This document shows positions 1 to 7,963 of a stretch of DNA of 64,000 nucleotides, in pieces; position 1 is the first letter of the stretch, and each line of letters starts with the position of its first letter. The position numbers were made by a program, and so were the translations under genes. Below the pieces are notes generated by a model, which worked only from the letters and a program-made list of their open reading frames with translations, was not told the origin of the DNA and ran no database searches. Source of the stretch: Halothiobacillus sp045689735 (lineage in GTDB: Bacteria > Pseudomonadota > Gammaproteobacteria > Halothiobacillales > Halothiobacillaceae). The stretch covers positions 1,054,001 to 1,118,000 of the forward strand of contig NZ_CP142685.1 of NCBI RefSeq assembly GCF_045689735.1, in the 5' to 3' direction.

Positions 1-617
1 AAGGCAATCCGGCTACGGGAATCGCCGGGCTGATACGGGCGTAAGTGATCGAATTCTTCTGCGCCGACGAGGCGAGCGAGTTTCTGCCCGGACGATGGCT
101 CATGTGCGATACGGGAGACTTGCGTGATGGGCTGGGTTCCCTGACGGCTTGGATAAACCCAATAGACAGGCTGTGGCGTATCCAGCCTGCGGGTGACCGT
201 CCACAAGCCCATAGGAAACCGACTGACCAGCCGCCAGTGGGGGGCGGTATATTGCCCACGCGGCATCGTCGGCAGGATCAATGGGTAATGATGCACCCCT
301 TGTCGCCATTGGATTTGATCGATTTCGCGGGCATCCAGCCAGACAGAGACTGCCGCATTGGGCAGGCTGGCAACGATATGCAAAACCACTGTCACCGACT
401 CATCGGCAAAACGCGACGGAATGGGATCGATGGCCAGTTGTGCTGACATGAGAGATCGCCAAGTTTGCCAACCACTATTCAACAACAGGGAAATAAACAA
501 GAAACTGATAAAAAATATCAGGTTATTCCCATAATTAACGGCTGCTACCAGCATGGCCAATGCGAGGAGCAGAAAGGCTAGACCTAATTTATTCGGGCGA
601 ATCGAACGAGGTTTCAT
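1..617 (-). CDS. DUF58 family protein, N-terminal part (cut by window edge)
   Basis: The reading frame enters from the left edge on the minus strand and its first codon is the ATG at 617; an in-frame stop lies a few codons upstream. Residues about 12-50 form two closely spaced hydrophobic segments (LGLAFLLLALAMLVAAV, then LIFFISFLFISLLL), as in the membrane anchor of DUF58 proteins. Near residues 187-203 is the family hallmark GAEEFDHLRPYQPGDSRSRI, a von Willebrand A-like domain entry. DUF58 proteins usually partner a MoxR AAA ATPase; none is upstream here, so a partner would have to lie downstream, outside the window. No good Shine-Dalgarno sequence precedes the start. The function is unknown. 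Confidence 0.8.
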   Translation of the reverse strand, partial: MKPRSIRPNKLGLAFLLLALAMLVAAVNYGNNLIFFISFLFISLLLNSGWQTWRSLMSAQLAIDPIPSRFADESVTVVLHIVASLPNAAVSVWLDAREIDQIQWRQGVHHYPLILPTMPRGQYTAPHWRLVSRFPMGLWTVTRRLDTPQPVYWVYPSRQGTQPITQVSRIAHEPSSGQKLARLVGAEEFDHLRPYQPGDSRSRIA

Positions 618-694
618 TGGGAACTTAAGGAGGCATCACAGTGACAGGAATGCGGGCAAACCAGACGAACAAGATGCCCATTGTCGTCGAATAC

Positions 695-723
695 TGGACA
701 CTCAACCCCCAAGCGGATAATAT
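695..723 (+). promoter_or_regulatory. sigma70-type promoter of tRNA-Arg
   Basis: TGGACA (695-700), a 17-base spacer and TAATAT (718-723) lie about 15 bases before the mature tRNA-Arg start, which fits a strong stable-RNA promoter. Confidence 0.7.
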
Positions 724-737
724 TCGCGCGTCTTTTT

Positions 738-814
738 GCGCCCGTAGCTCAGTTGGATAGAGTACAGCCCTCCGAAGGCTGGGGTCACAGGTTCGACTCC
801 TGTCGGGCGCACCA
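738..814 (+). tRNA. tRNA-Arg (anticodon CCG)
   Basis: The acceptor arms GCGCCCG and CGGGCGC pair, the discriminator base is A and the CCA end is encoded. The anticodon stem CAGCC/GGCTG encloses the loop CTCCGAA, giving anticodon CCG, which reads CGG arginine codons. The T arm contains the usual GGTTCGA. The gene stands alone with its own promoter. Confidence 0.97.
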
Positions 815-856
815 TCTCGCTTTTAGCATCTAACTCAATCCAATATCCATCCAAAA

Positions 857-893
857 GGCTATTCGCCGCACTTTATCATTGTGGCGAATAGCC
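857..893 (+). terminator. hairpin downstream of tRNA-Arg
   Basis: Perfect 11-bp inverted repeat GGCTATTCGCC / GGCGAATAGCC, with inner pairs extending the stem. It is followed by a T-rich but interrupted tract, so it is a plausible terminator for the tRNA transcript rather than a textbook one. Confidence 0.5.
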
Positions 894-910
894 GTTTCGT
901 GTTTTAGATC

Positions 911-941
911 AATCCTGCATCCTTGCCGAGGATGCAGGATT
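911..941 (-). terminator. hairpin between tRNA-Arg and the DUF2853 gene
   Basis: Perfect 12-bp inverted repeat AATCCTGCATCC / GGATGCAGGATT with a 7-base loop, just beyond the 3' end of the minus-strand DUF2853 gene. It probably ends that transcript, but there is no long U run in either direction. Confidence 0.45.
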
Positions 942-963
942 TCTTGATCAACAAGTTACAGAA

Positions 964-1275
964 TCAAATTTTATCGAGAGTTCCGGTCGCTTCCGCAAGG
1001 AGGTAATAAAAAGTGACACGGCTTTTGAGGTTGACACCGGCCAATGTTTTGAGGACGGCACCGAGCCCTTCGTCCCATTGTGCATCGTTCAACCCTAATT
1101 TCTTGGTTGCGAATCCTTCGCGGACTCGCTGCAGTTCTTTTGGATCACTCGCAGATACATAGGACGCATCGCGGCTTTGCAGGGCGATGCCACAATACTT
1201 CACAATTTTTTCGACCACCGCAGAGTCGGCCTTTGGACTGTATTTCCTGACATCATCAAGGTATTCACCGGACAT
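964..1275 (-). CDS. DUF2853 family protein (103 aa)
   Basis: Small soluble protein with no signal peptide or membrane segment. The pattern YCGIALQSRDASYVSASDPKE, followed by a helix rich in charged residues (LQRVREGFATKKLG) and the C-terminal VTFYYLLAEATG, matches my memory of DUF2853, a small all-helical family of unknown function found in proteobacteria. The length is normal for the family. The start is well supported by GAGGAG seven to eight bases upstream. It is transcribed alone, away from the divergent diguanylate cyclase gene, from a promoter whose -35 box sits in a palindrome. Confidence 0.8.
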   Translation of the reverse strand: MSGEYLDDVRKYSPKADSAVVEKIVKYCGIALQSRDASYVSASDPKELQRVREGFATKKLGLNDAQWDEGLGAVLKTLAGVNLKSRVTFYYLLAEATGTLDKI

Positions 1276-1319
1276 GACTTTCTCCTCAGATTAAGCATTG
1301 CCAAGCGTTGGCACAGCGG

Positions 1320-1348
1320 ATGAGAACGGTTTAACCCAGTTTTGTCAA
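1320..1348 (-). promoter_or_regulatory. promoter of DUF2853 gene, -35 inside a palindrome
   Basis: Reading the minus strand, TTGACA (1348-1343) is followed after 17 bases by TCTCAT (1325-1320). The -35 box is embedded in the inverted repeat CCCAGTT / AACTGGG (1335-1341 and 1347-1353), so a repressor could occlude it. Confidence 0.5.
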
Positions 1349-1353
1349 CTGGG

Positions 1354-1382
1354 GTTACACTAGTATTTATTTCGCATAATAT
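1354..1382 (+). promoter_or_regulatory. candidate promoter for the diguanylate cyclase gene
   Basis: GTTACA (1354-1359), a 17-base spacer and TAATAT (1377-1382) in a very AT-rich stretch. It lies about 170 bases before the start codon and next to the divergent DUF2853 promoter. The rest of 1276-1550 shows no gene. Confidence 0.35.
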
Positions 1383-1550
1383 ATATTATGTTAAATCGTG
1401 ATCTGCTGGCAGATGAGTCTCCATTCCCCACGCCGATGGGCGAAGTCTTTTGCAACATGGGTCAACAGAGAGACTAGCAGCAGCAGGACAATACACCTGA
1501 CGCTAAATATCCATTAAACTCGCGATGCTCGCGCTTATCAGGAAGATGTT

Positions 1551-3140
1551 ATGGACGAACTGGCGCAAAATCGTTGTGAAATGACCGACTGGGCATTTGC
1601 AATCGCATCGTTAGATGCCACCCTGAGCGACATCTCGGTGCCTCGCACTCAACGCATTGCTGATTTCGTTCACCAAACACAGCACCTGTTGGGTTGTGCG
1701 CGTGAGACAAGACAATCACAACTCGCGAATGCGCTCGACCGCTTACTTCATGCGGCAGAGCGTGAACAATTTCGTCCTTCTGAAGACTTCAGTCGCTTAA
1801 TTCGCCTGATTCGACATTTAGAACGCTTGCTTGAACATAAGCCAGAATCAGTATTGCCCTCTGGTTTGGTGATTTCCAAACAACCGCCGGGTGATGATCT
1901 GCGGGATATTTTATTGAGGAATGGCTTTTCTCCCCTATGGCAGGACGCCAGTGTCGCCACGCTTAGCGACCTGCGTACAGCGATCGAATCTGCATCCGTT
2001 ATCATGATGATTACCGACGGCGCAGACCAAGAAGATATGGCGATGTCAGCGCTGGATGCGTTGAAAAACTTGCTGCAATCCAAAACTACCATTGTAATCG
2101 CGGCCAGGGATTCTTTTTTATGTCGTGTTTTAGCGGTAAAAACGGGGATTTCTCATTTTCTTACAGAACCTGTTGATTTCGTTCGCCTTAATGTATTGCT
2201 GCAGGCTGCTCATATCGTCAATCACACAAACTCTGTTGTTCGCGTATTGATGGTTGATGATATGAATACGATTGGATTGTACTGGAGCAAGCATTTTGCT
2301 CAGGCGAATATTGATTTTCGTTTTGAATCCAAACCAGAATCCGCGTATCGAACGGCGCTGGAGTTCAATCCCGATGTTATATTGCTTGATTTATACATGC
2401 CGGACATCGATGGTATTGATTTGGCGAAAATATTCCGCGAGCAGCCGCGTTTACAAGATGTGCCCATCCTCTTTATGTCTACCGAAGAAAATGATCGCTT
2501 ACGGTTGGATGCGAAAATCCAGGGCGGGGATGATTTTCTCAATAAAACCATTGCGATCGATGATTTGTTGCGTCTTATTCGCCGCCGAGCCTTGCGTCAT
2601 CGGCAGTCTCTTGCTGAGAAACGCAGTGATTCGTTGACTGGACTATTGAATCATTTATCAATAAAAGCCCTGGTTGAAACCGAGATTGAGCGGGCATATC
2701 GGCAGAATCAATCATTGAGTATCGCCATGCTTGATATTGATCGGTTTAAAAACATTAATGATAAATTTGGGCATCAAACCGGAGATACAGTCATCCGTAA
2801 ACTGGCCAATTTATTAAATACTCGTTTGCGCCGATATGATGGCGTTGGTCGTTATGGTGGCGAGGAATTCTTGATCACATTGCCGAATACCGATGAGGTA
2901 ACTGCTGTCACACTCATTGACCGGCTGCGTGCGGTTTTTGCAGATTGCGCGATTGAAGCGGAAAACGGACAGAAAATATTTTGTACATTTAGCGCAGGAG
3001 TCGCCTCATTCCCGGCATTTCTTGATCCTGTAGCGCTCATCGAAGCGGCTGACCAAAGTCTGTATTTAGCTAAAAATAATGGCCGGAATCAGGTGGTTTG
3101 TGTCGCGGGCAGTCAGAGCCTGCCACCTACGCATTCCTGA
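1551..3140 (+). CDS. response regulator diguanylate cyclase (receiver-GGDEF)
   Basis: The 529-residue cytoplasmic protein would make cyclic di-GMP from GTP. Residues 1-100 are helical and unassigned. Residues about 105-220 look like a degenerate receiver fold without the acidic pocket. Residues 229-345 are a full receiver: DD at 236-237, phosphoacceptor D280 in LLDLYMPDIDG, S310/T311 and K332. The GGDEF domain (about 358-520) carries GGEEF at 436-440 and an RxxD inhibitory site at 427-430, five residues before it, so product inhibition is likely. The start ATG has AGGAAG upstream. No histidine kinase is adjacent. The gene looks AT-richer than the operons downstream. Confidence 0.93.
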   Translation: MDELAQNRCEMTDWAFAIASLDATLSDISVPRTQRIADFVHQTQHLLGCARETRQSQLANALDRLLHAAEREQFRPSEDFSRLIRLIRHLERLLEHKPESVLPSGLVISKQPPGDDLRDILLRNGFSPLWQDASVATLSDLRTAIESASVIMMITDGADQEDMAMSALDALKNLLQSKTTIVIAARDSFLCRVLAVKTGISHFLTEPVDFVRLNVLLQAAHIVNHTNSVVRVLMVDDMNTIGLYWSKHFAQANIDFRFESKPESAYRTALEFNPDVILLDLYMPDIDGIDLAKIFREQPRLQDVPILFMSTEENDRLRLDAKIQGGDDFLNKTIAIDDLLRLIRRRALRHRQSLAEKRSDSLTGLLNHLSIKALVETEIERAYRQNQSLSIAMLDIDRFKNINDKFGHQTGDTVIRKLANLLNTRLRRYDGVGRYGGEEFLITLPNTDEVTAVTLIDRLRAVFADCAIEAENGQKIFCTFSAGVASFPAFLDPVALIEAADQSLYLAKNNGRNQVVCVAGSQSLPPTHS

Positions 3141-3209
3141 TCCCTCGGCTGATTTATCCGCGTTTGTGCAGTGCCATCGATACAAGCACCACTTCACTGC
3201 GTCAGAATT

Positions 3210-3235
3210 GAATAAATCCAAGGCTGGATTTATTC
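3210..3235. terminator. bidirectional terminator-like hairpin
   Basis: Perfect 10-bp inverted repeat GAATAAATCC / GGATTTATTC with a 6-base loop, between the convergent diguanylate cyclase and ilvD genes. The AT-rich outer stem gives a U-rich 3' arm on either strand. Confidence 0.55.
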
Positions 3236-3244
3236 GGCGTTTAC

Positions 3245-5098
3245 TCAAGTGTGCAGGGGATCCAAGTCTCGCACAGCCCCTCGGTCGGCCGAGGTGGTCA
3301 TCAGCGCGTAGGCCTGCAAGGCTTGGCTGACGGTACGCGCTCGATTTAGTGGTTTATAGGCTTGTTTGCCTTTGGCGAGCATTCGTTCTCGACGACTCTC
3401 GAGTTCCGCCGCATCGACCATCAACTCAATTCGACGATGGGGAATATCGATTTCGATCGTATCCCCCTCCTCTACCAGCGCAATTTCACCCCCGGCCGCC
3501 GCTTCCGGTGAGGCATGGCCGATCGATAATCCCGAGGTTCCACCCGAGAAGCGCCCATCAGTCAGCAGTGCGCATTGCTTACCCAACCCCTTGGATTTCA
3601 GGTAGCTGGTTGGGTAAAGCATTTCTTGCATACCCGGCCCCCCTTTGGGACCTTCGTAACGAATGACGACGACATCACCCGCAACAATCTGATCATTCAA
3701 AATCGCTTCAACCGCACTTTCCTGAGACTCGTAAACACGGGCTCGGCCGACAAAATGCCAAATCGACTCGTCCACCCCGGCGGTCTTGACAATGCAGCCA
3801 TGACGGGCAATGTTGCCGAATAACACTGCCAAACCGCCCTCTTTGCTGTAGGCATGCGCCATGCTTCGAATACATCCATGCTCTCGGTCTTGATCCAAGC
3901 TTGGCCAGCGCGTGGCCTGGGAGAAAGCAGTTTGCGTCGGAATACCTGCAGGTCCTGCTGAATAAAGTTTTCGTGCAGCATCGCTGGCCGTTGGGCGCTG
4001 GATGTCCCATTGATCGAGCGCATCGGCCATGGTGCGGCTGTGCACCGTAGACACCTCGCGATGGATTAATTCTGCCCGATCCAGTTCACCCAGAATGCCC
4101 ATGACCCCGCCGGCACGATGGACATCTTCCATGTGATACTTCGCGGTGCTGGGCGCCACCTTGCAGAGATTCGGCACCTTGCGACTCATTCGATCAATGT
4201 CAGACATTGTGAAATTTACGCCCGCCTCATGCGCGGCTGCCAGAAGATGGAGCACAGTATTGGTCGAGCCCCCCATGGCGATATCAAGCGCCATGGCGTT
4301 TTCAAATGCCGCAAAGGTCGCTATCGAGCGGGGCAGCACGGAGGTGTCATCTTGTTCGTAGTAGCGACGGGCGAGCGAGACAATCAGGCGTCCGGCCTCC
4401 AGAAACAGCTCTCTGCGATCCGCGTGCGTTGCCAAAGTGGAGCCATTGCCAGGCAACGACAAGCCCAAGGCTTCGGTAAGGCAGTTCATCGAGTTTGCGG
4501 TAAACATCCCCGAACAGGAGCCACAGGTCGGACAGGCCGAGCGTTCAATCAGAGCTAAATCCTCATTACTCACCGCATCGTCGGCCGCCTGAACCATGGC
4601 ATCGACCAAATCCAGTTTGATGACCTCCCCGGCCAGACGGGTTTTGCCCGCTTCCATCGGGCCGCCAGAAACAAATACCACGGGAATATTCAAGCGCAAG
4701 GCCGCATTCAGCATGCCCGGGGTGATTTTGTCGCAGTTGGAAATGCAAACGAGCGCATCAGCGCAGTGCGCGTTGACCATGTACTCGACGGAATCCGCGA
4801 TCAGTTCGCGGGAAGGCAGGCTGTACAACATGCCTCCATGTCCCATGGCAATGCCATCGTCGACGGCAATCGTGTTGAATTCTTTTGCTACACCGCCGGC
4901 TTTTTCAATTTCACGAGCGACCAATTGCCCGAGATCTTTAAGATGCACATGCCCCGGCACGAACTGAGTGAATGAATTCGCAATCGCGATAATGGGTTTG
5001 TCAAAATCGGCGTCTGTCATGCCCGTTGCTCGCCACAAGGCGCGTGCGCCCGCCATATTGCGGCCCTGGGTCGTGGTGCGTGAACGATAAACCGGCAT
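3245..5098 (-). CDS. ilvD: dihydroxy-acid dehydratase
   Basis: Dehydrates 2,3-dihydroxy acids to 2-keto acids in valine, isoleucine and pantothenate synthesis; iron-sulfur enzyme in the cytosol. The 617-residue product matches E. coli IlvD almost end to end from MPVYRSRTTTQGRNMAGARA. Cluster-type cysteines are C122 (ISNCDK) and C195, with C189 and C192 nearby (SACPTCGSCSGMF); D81 is in the VDDG loop. I chose the ATG at 5098, preceded by AGGAG, over an in-frame codon 33 bases upstream, because homology begins there. It is the last gene of the minus-strand cluster, 41 bases after the L,D-transpeptidase gene. The SUF operon in this window is a natural source for its cluster. Confidence 0.97.
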   Translation of the reverse strand: MPVYRSRTTTQGRNMAGARALWRATGMTDADFDKPIIAIANSFTQFVPGHVHLKDLGQLVAREIEKAGGVAKEFNTIAVDDGIAMGHGGMLYSLPSRELIADSVEYMVNAHCADALVCISNCDKITPGMLNAALRLNIPVVFVSGGPMEAGKTRLAGEVIKLDLVDAMVQAADDAVSNEDLALIERSACPTCGSCSGMFTANSMNCLTEALGLSLPGNGSTLATHADRRELFLEAGRLIVSLARRYYEQDDTSVLPRSIATFAAFENAMALDIAMGGSTNTVLHLLAAAHEAGVNFTMSDIDRMSRKVPNLCKVAPSTAKYHMEDVHRAGGVMGILGELDRAELIHREVSTVHSRTMADALDQWDIQRPTASDAARKLYSAGPAGIPTQTAFSQATRWPSLDQDREHGCIRSMAHAYSKEGGLAVLFGNIARHGCIVKTAGVDESIWHFVGRARVYESQESAVEAILNDQIVAGDVVVIRYEGPKGGPGMQEMLYPTSYLKSKGLGKQCALLTDGRFSGGTSGLSIGHASPEAAAGGEIALVEEGDTIEIDIPHRRIELMVDAAELESRRERMLAKGKQAYKPLNRARTVSQALQAYALMTTSADRGAVRDLDPLHT

Positions 5099-5139
5099 AG
5101 CAACTCCTAAAAACTCAACACTGGTTGACACAGTGATAC

Positions 5140-5757
5140 TTATTGAATGATATCCACCAGCGTACCGACAGCTACCTGGTTATACAATTGAATAACTTGT
5201 TCGTTATTCATGCGAATGCAACCGTGGGATTCGGGCGTGCCGATCAAACCCTCTTCGGGCGTACCGTGGATGTAAATGAATCGGGCATGGGAATCCACAC
5301 CCGGCCCCTCGTTAATCCCCGGCTCCAAGCCCTGCAGCCACATAATACGGGTGGTGACATCATCGCCCTGCCCCTTGATCGGCTGCTTCTCGATATGTGC
5401 TAACACCCCGGATGGACGCCGAGCCTTGAAGATCATTCCAATCGGCTCACCGTCACCAAATTTCTCGGCGATTTTATGCAGACCTAAAGGGGTTCGGTTG
5501 CTATTTACGGTATTACCAACACCAACAGCCGAGCTGGAAATTGGATAAATCGATTGAACGACACGGTGTTCGAAAAGATACAGCTTTTGGTTACGCGTAT
5601 CGACAATGATAAACGGCGCACCTGCTGCGCTGTTTTTTTGCAGCAAAAGCTCAACTTTATTTTGAGCCTGGCGAACATTCTCAGGAATTTCCGCTGAAAA
5701 CGACGGGAAGGAGAACATCATAAAAAATATTAAAAATGAATAAGATAGGATTCGCAA
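5140..5757 (-). CDS. L,D-transpeptidase (YkuD domain), periplasmic
   Basis: 205 residues with a cleavable signal peptide (hydrophobic 3-20, ending FSA). The YkuD domain holds the signature HGTPEE...ESHGCIRM, with the catalytic cysteine at about residue 180. It begins forming from residues about 48-60 (FIIVDTRNQKLYLF). Family members cross-link peptidoglycan stem peptides or attach proteins to peptidoglycan, and some remodel it; which applies here cannot be told from sequence. It lies between purF (36-base gap) and ilvD (41-base gap) on the same strand, so it is probably co-transcribed, although neither neighbour is related in function. Confidence 0.9.
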   Translation of the reverse strand: MRILSYSFLIFFMMFSFPSFSAEIPENVRQAQNKVELLLQKNSAAGAPFIIVDTRNQKLYLFEHRVVQSIYPISSSAVGVGNTVNSNRTPLGLHKIAEKFGDGEPIGMIFKARRPSGVLAHIEKQPIKGQGDDVTTRIMWLQGLEPGINEGPGVDSHARFIYIHGTPEEGLIGTPESHGCIRMNNEQVIQLYNQVAVGTLVDIIQ

Positions 5758-5793
5758 GATAACACCCCAGTCCAGGTTTAATGAAGAAAAATA

Positions 5794-7317
5794 TCACTGA
5801 ACATTGTAAAGACCGACGGCAACAATATCTCTGGATCGATTATCTGATTCTGATTTCTTATTTTTATCCCCTCGCTGGCTGGCCAGGGCATCAAGGTAAC
5901 AACGGTTCACATCGCCTGTGACATACTCTCCGGTGAAACACGAGCAATCAAAATCTTTCAACGCAGGATTGCCCATGCGGACGGATTCAATCAAATCAGA
6001 CAAGTCTTGGTAGATCAGACGATCTGCTCCAATCGTTTTGCAAATCTCGTCTACCTCGCGCTCATGCGCCACAAATTCTTTGGCCGCTGGCATATCAATG
6101 CCATAAACATTCGGATACCGCACAGGTGGCGCGGCAGAGGCCATATACACCTTGCGTGCGCCGGCCTCTCGAGCCATGCGGATAATTTCCCCAGAAGTGG
6201 TGCCGCGCACGATAGAGTCGTCCACCAGCAAGACATTTTTGCCACGAAATTCGAGATCAATGGCATTCAGCTTTTGACGCACCGAGCGCTTACGCATTTC
6301 CTGACCCGGCATAATAAAGGTGCGTGCAATATAGCGGTTTTTAACGAATCCTTCGCGGTATTTTATATTGAGATTAAAAGCGATCTCCAACGCAGCCGTT
6401 CGGCTGGTATCCGGAATTGGAATCACGACATCAATATCATGGTCCTGCCATTCCCGCTGAATTTTTGCGGCAAGTTTCTCACCCATGCGCATCCGGGCAC
6501 GATAAACGGAAACATCATCAATAATCGAATCCGGTCGTGCCAGATAAACATATTCAAAGATACACGGGGTGTATTTTGGATTTTCAGCACATTGCTGCAG
6601 CGAGACTTTGCCATCCGAGGTAATAAAAATTGCCTCTCCAGGTGCTAAATCCCGGATGAGTTCGAAATCGCTGGCCTCGATAGCCACAGATTCCGAAGCG
6701 ATCATGTACTCTGTAAAGCCATCTTTGCTTTTGCGTTGCCCGTAACATACCGGGCGAATCCCCCAAGGATCTCGAAAGGCAAAAATCCCCTGCCCCGCCA
6801 ACAAACCAATCACGGCGTAAGCGCCTTTAACGCGACGATGCACCCCACTAATCGCCTTGAATACATCAGCCGTGGTCGGCGTAACCCCCGCCACTTCCGC
6901 CAATTCATGCGCAAACACATTCAACAGGACTTCTGAGTCGGAATTGGTGTTGATATGCCGGCGATCGACTACACGCATGGCTTCTCGAAGCTCATCGACA
7001 TTCGTCAGATTGCCGTTATGCCCCAGGGCTATACCAAAGGGCGCATTGACATAAAACGGCTGTGCTTCTGCCGATGAATCGCACCCCGCCGTAGGGTAAC
7101 GCACATGACCGATGCCCATATTGCCCAGGAGCTGCCGCATATGGCGGGTATGGAAAACATCCTTGACCAGGCCATTTTCCTTACGGAGAAACAACCGGTC
7201 ATTTTCGCAGGTCAAAATACCTGCGGCATCCTGCCCCCGATGTTGTAATAAAGTCAATCCGTCAAACAACAGTTGATTGACCGGTGCGTTTGAAACAATA
7301 CCAATAATGCCGCACAT
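5794..7317 (-). CDS. purF: amidophosphoribosyltransferase
   Basis: First committed step of purine synthesis: PRPP plus glutamine to 5-phosphoribosylamine. 507 residues. The N-terminal nucleophile is Cys2 after Met removal (MCGIIGIV). The glutaminase part has RYPTAG and GHNGNLTN. The phosphoribosyltransferase part has the PRPP loop VLLVDDSIVRGTTS. The C-terminus ends with the usual FDCSCFTGEYVTGDV region and a charged tail. The start has GAGGG eight bases upstream. cvpA lies 18 bases upstream, the conserved cvpA-purF order. E. coli-type enzymes have no propeptide, and none is present here. Confidence 0.97.
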   Translation of the reverse strand: MCGIIGIVSNAPVNQLLFDGLTLLQHRGQDAAGILTCENDRLFLRKENGLVKDVFHTRHMRQLLGNMGIGHVRYPTAGCDSSAEAQPFYVNAPFGIALGHNGNLTNVDELREAMRVVDRRHINTNSDSEVLLNVFAHELAEVAGVTPTTADVFKAISGVHRRVKGAYAVIGLLAGQGIFAFRDPWGIRPVCYGQRKSKDGFTEYMIASESVAIEASDFELIRDLAPGEAIFITSDGKVSLQQCAENPKYTPCIFEYVYLARPDSIIDDVSVYRARMRMGEKLAAKIQREWQDHDIDVVIPIPDTSRTAALEIAFNLNIKYREGFVKNRYIARTFIMPGQEMRKRSVRQKLNAIDLEFRGKNVLLVDDSIVRGTTSGEIIRMAREAGARKVYMASAAPPVRYPNVYGIDMPAAKEFVAHEREVDEICKTIGADRLIYQDLSDLIESVRMGNPALKDFDCSCFTGEYVTGDVNRCYLDALASQRGDKNKKSESDNRSRDIVAVGLYNVQ

Positions 7318-7335
7318 GGCGTCGCCCTCGGATGG

Positions 7336-7923
7336 TTAATGGGGTGCCACTGGTGCCGGGGCAGGCGCAACCGGCGGCGCCGCAGGCAATACGGCAGTGG
7401 GCGATGGTGGTTGCACTTGCTGCACCTGTTGAATTTGCTGCACAAAGTGGTGAGCTAAATCGGCCGGCAACAGTGCTTGGATCCAGTTGGCTACAATTTG
7501 AAATTGTGGAATCAAGGTGGATGCTTGCCACCAAGGTTCCTGTGGCATAGCGGTCAAATGAGCTAATAAGATTAAAATAGCAACAATAAATACACCACGA
7601 ATCAAACCGAATACCATGCCGACTGAACGGTCGGTGCCGGTCAAACCGGTTTTATTCACCAGTGTCGATACGATCCAGTTGATCACGCCGCCAATAATCA
7701 GCACTAAAACAAAAAGCACCATAAATGCCAGAGCAACCCGTGCCGAAGGAATATCAACGGCTTTAGGCACCCACACCGAAGTGGCTTGGGAGAATCCCAT
7801 CGCAATCGCGAAAGCAGCAATCCAGGTGAGTAATGACAGGGATTCCTTGACGAATCCCCGCACGAGGGAGATCAGTGTTGAAATCCCCACCACAGATAGA
7901 ATCACATAATCGACAATTGCCAT
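7336..7923 (-). CDS. cvpA: CvpA family inner-membrane protein
   Basis: 195 residues with four hydrophobic segments (about 5-25, 28-50, 62-90 and 100-125), the CvpA pattern, including DYVILSVVGISTLISLVRGF at the N-terminus. E. coli CvpA is needed for colicin V production and bile-salt resistance; its molecular role is not settled. The C-terminal 35 residues are unusual: a Gln/Val stretch (QQIQQVQQVQ) followed by a Pro/Ala-rich tail, which may be an extramembrane linker. AGGAA precedes the ATG. It sits between the SPOR gene and purF in the usual order. Confidence 0.92.
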   Translation of the reverse strand: MAIVDYVILSVVGISTLISLVRGFVKESLSLLTWIAAFAIAMGFSQATSVWVPKAVDIPSARVALAFMVLFVLVLIIGGVINWIVSTLVNKTGLTGTDRSVGMVFGLIRGVFIVAILILLAHLTAMPQEPWWQASTLIPQFQIVANWIQALLPADLAHHFVQQIQQVQQVQPPSPTAVLPAAPPVAPAPAPVAPH

Positions 7924-7963
7924 CGAGAAATTCCTGAATAAGCCGAGTTATCTTCTGATCGAG

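Noticed and set aside
45..446. Plus-strand open frame of 133 codons at the left edge
   Set aside because: It is antisense to the DUF58 coding sequence, which has the family signature and membrane helices.
738..814. tRNA-Arg as an integration site
   Set aside because: No second copy of its 3' end and no integrase or phage gene was seen within the window.
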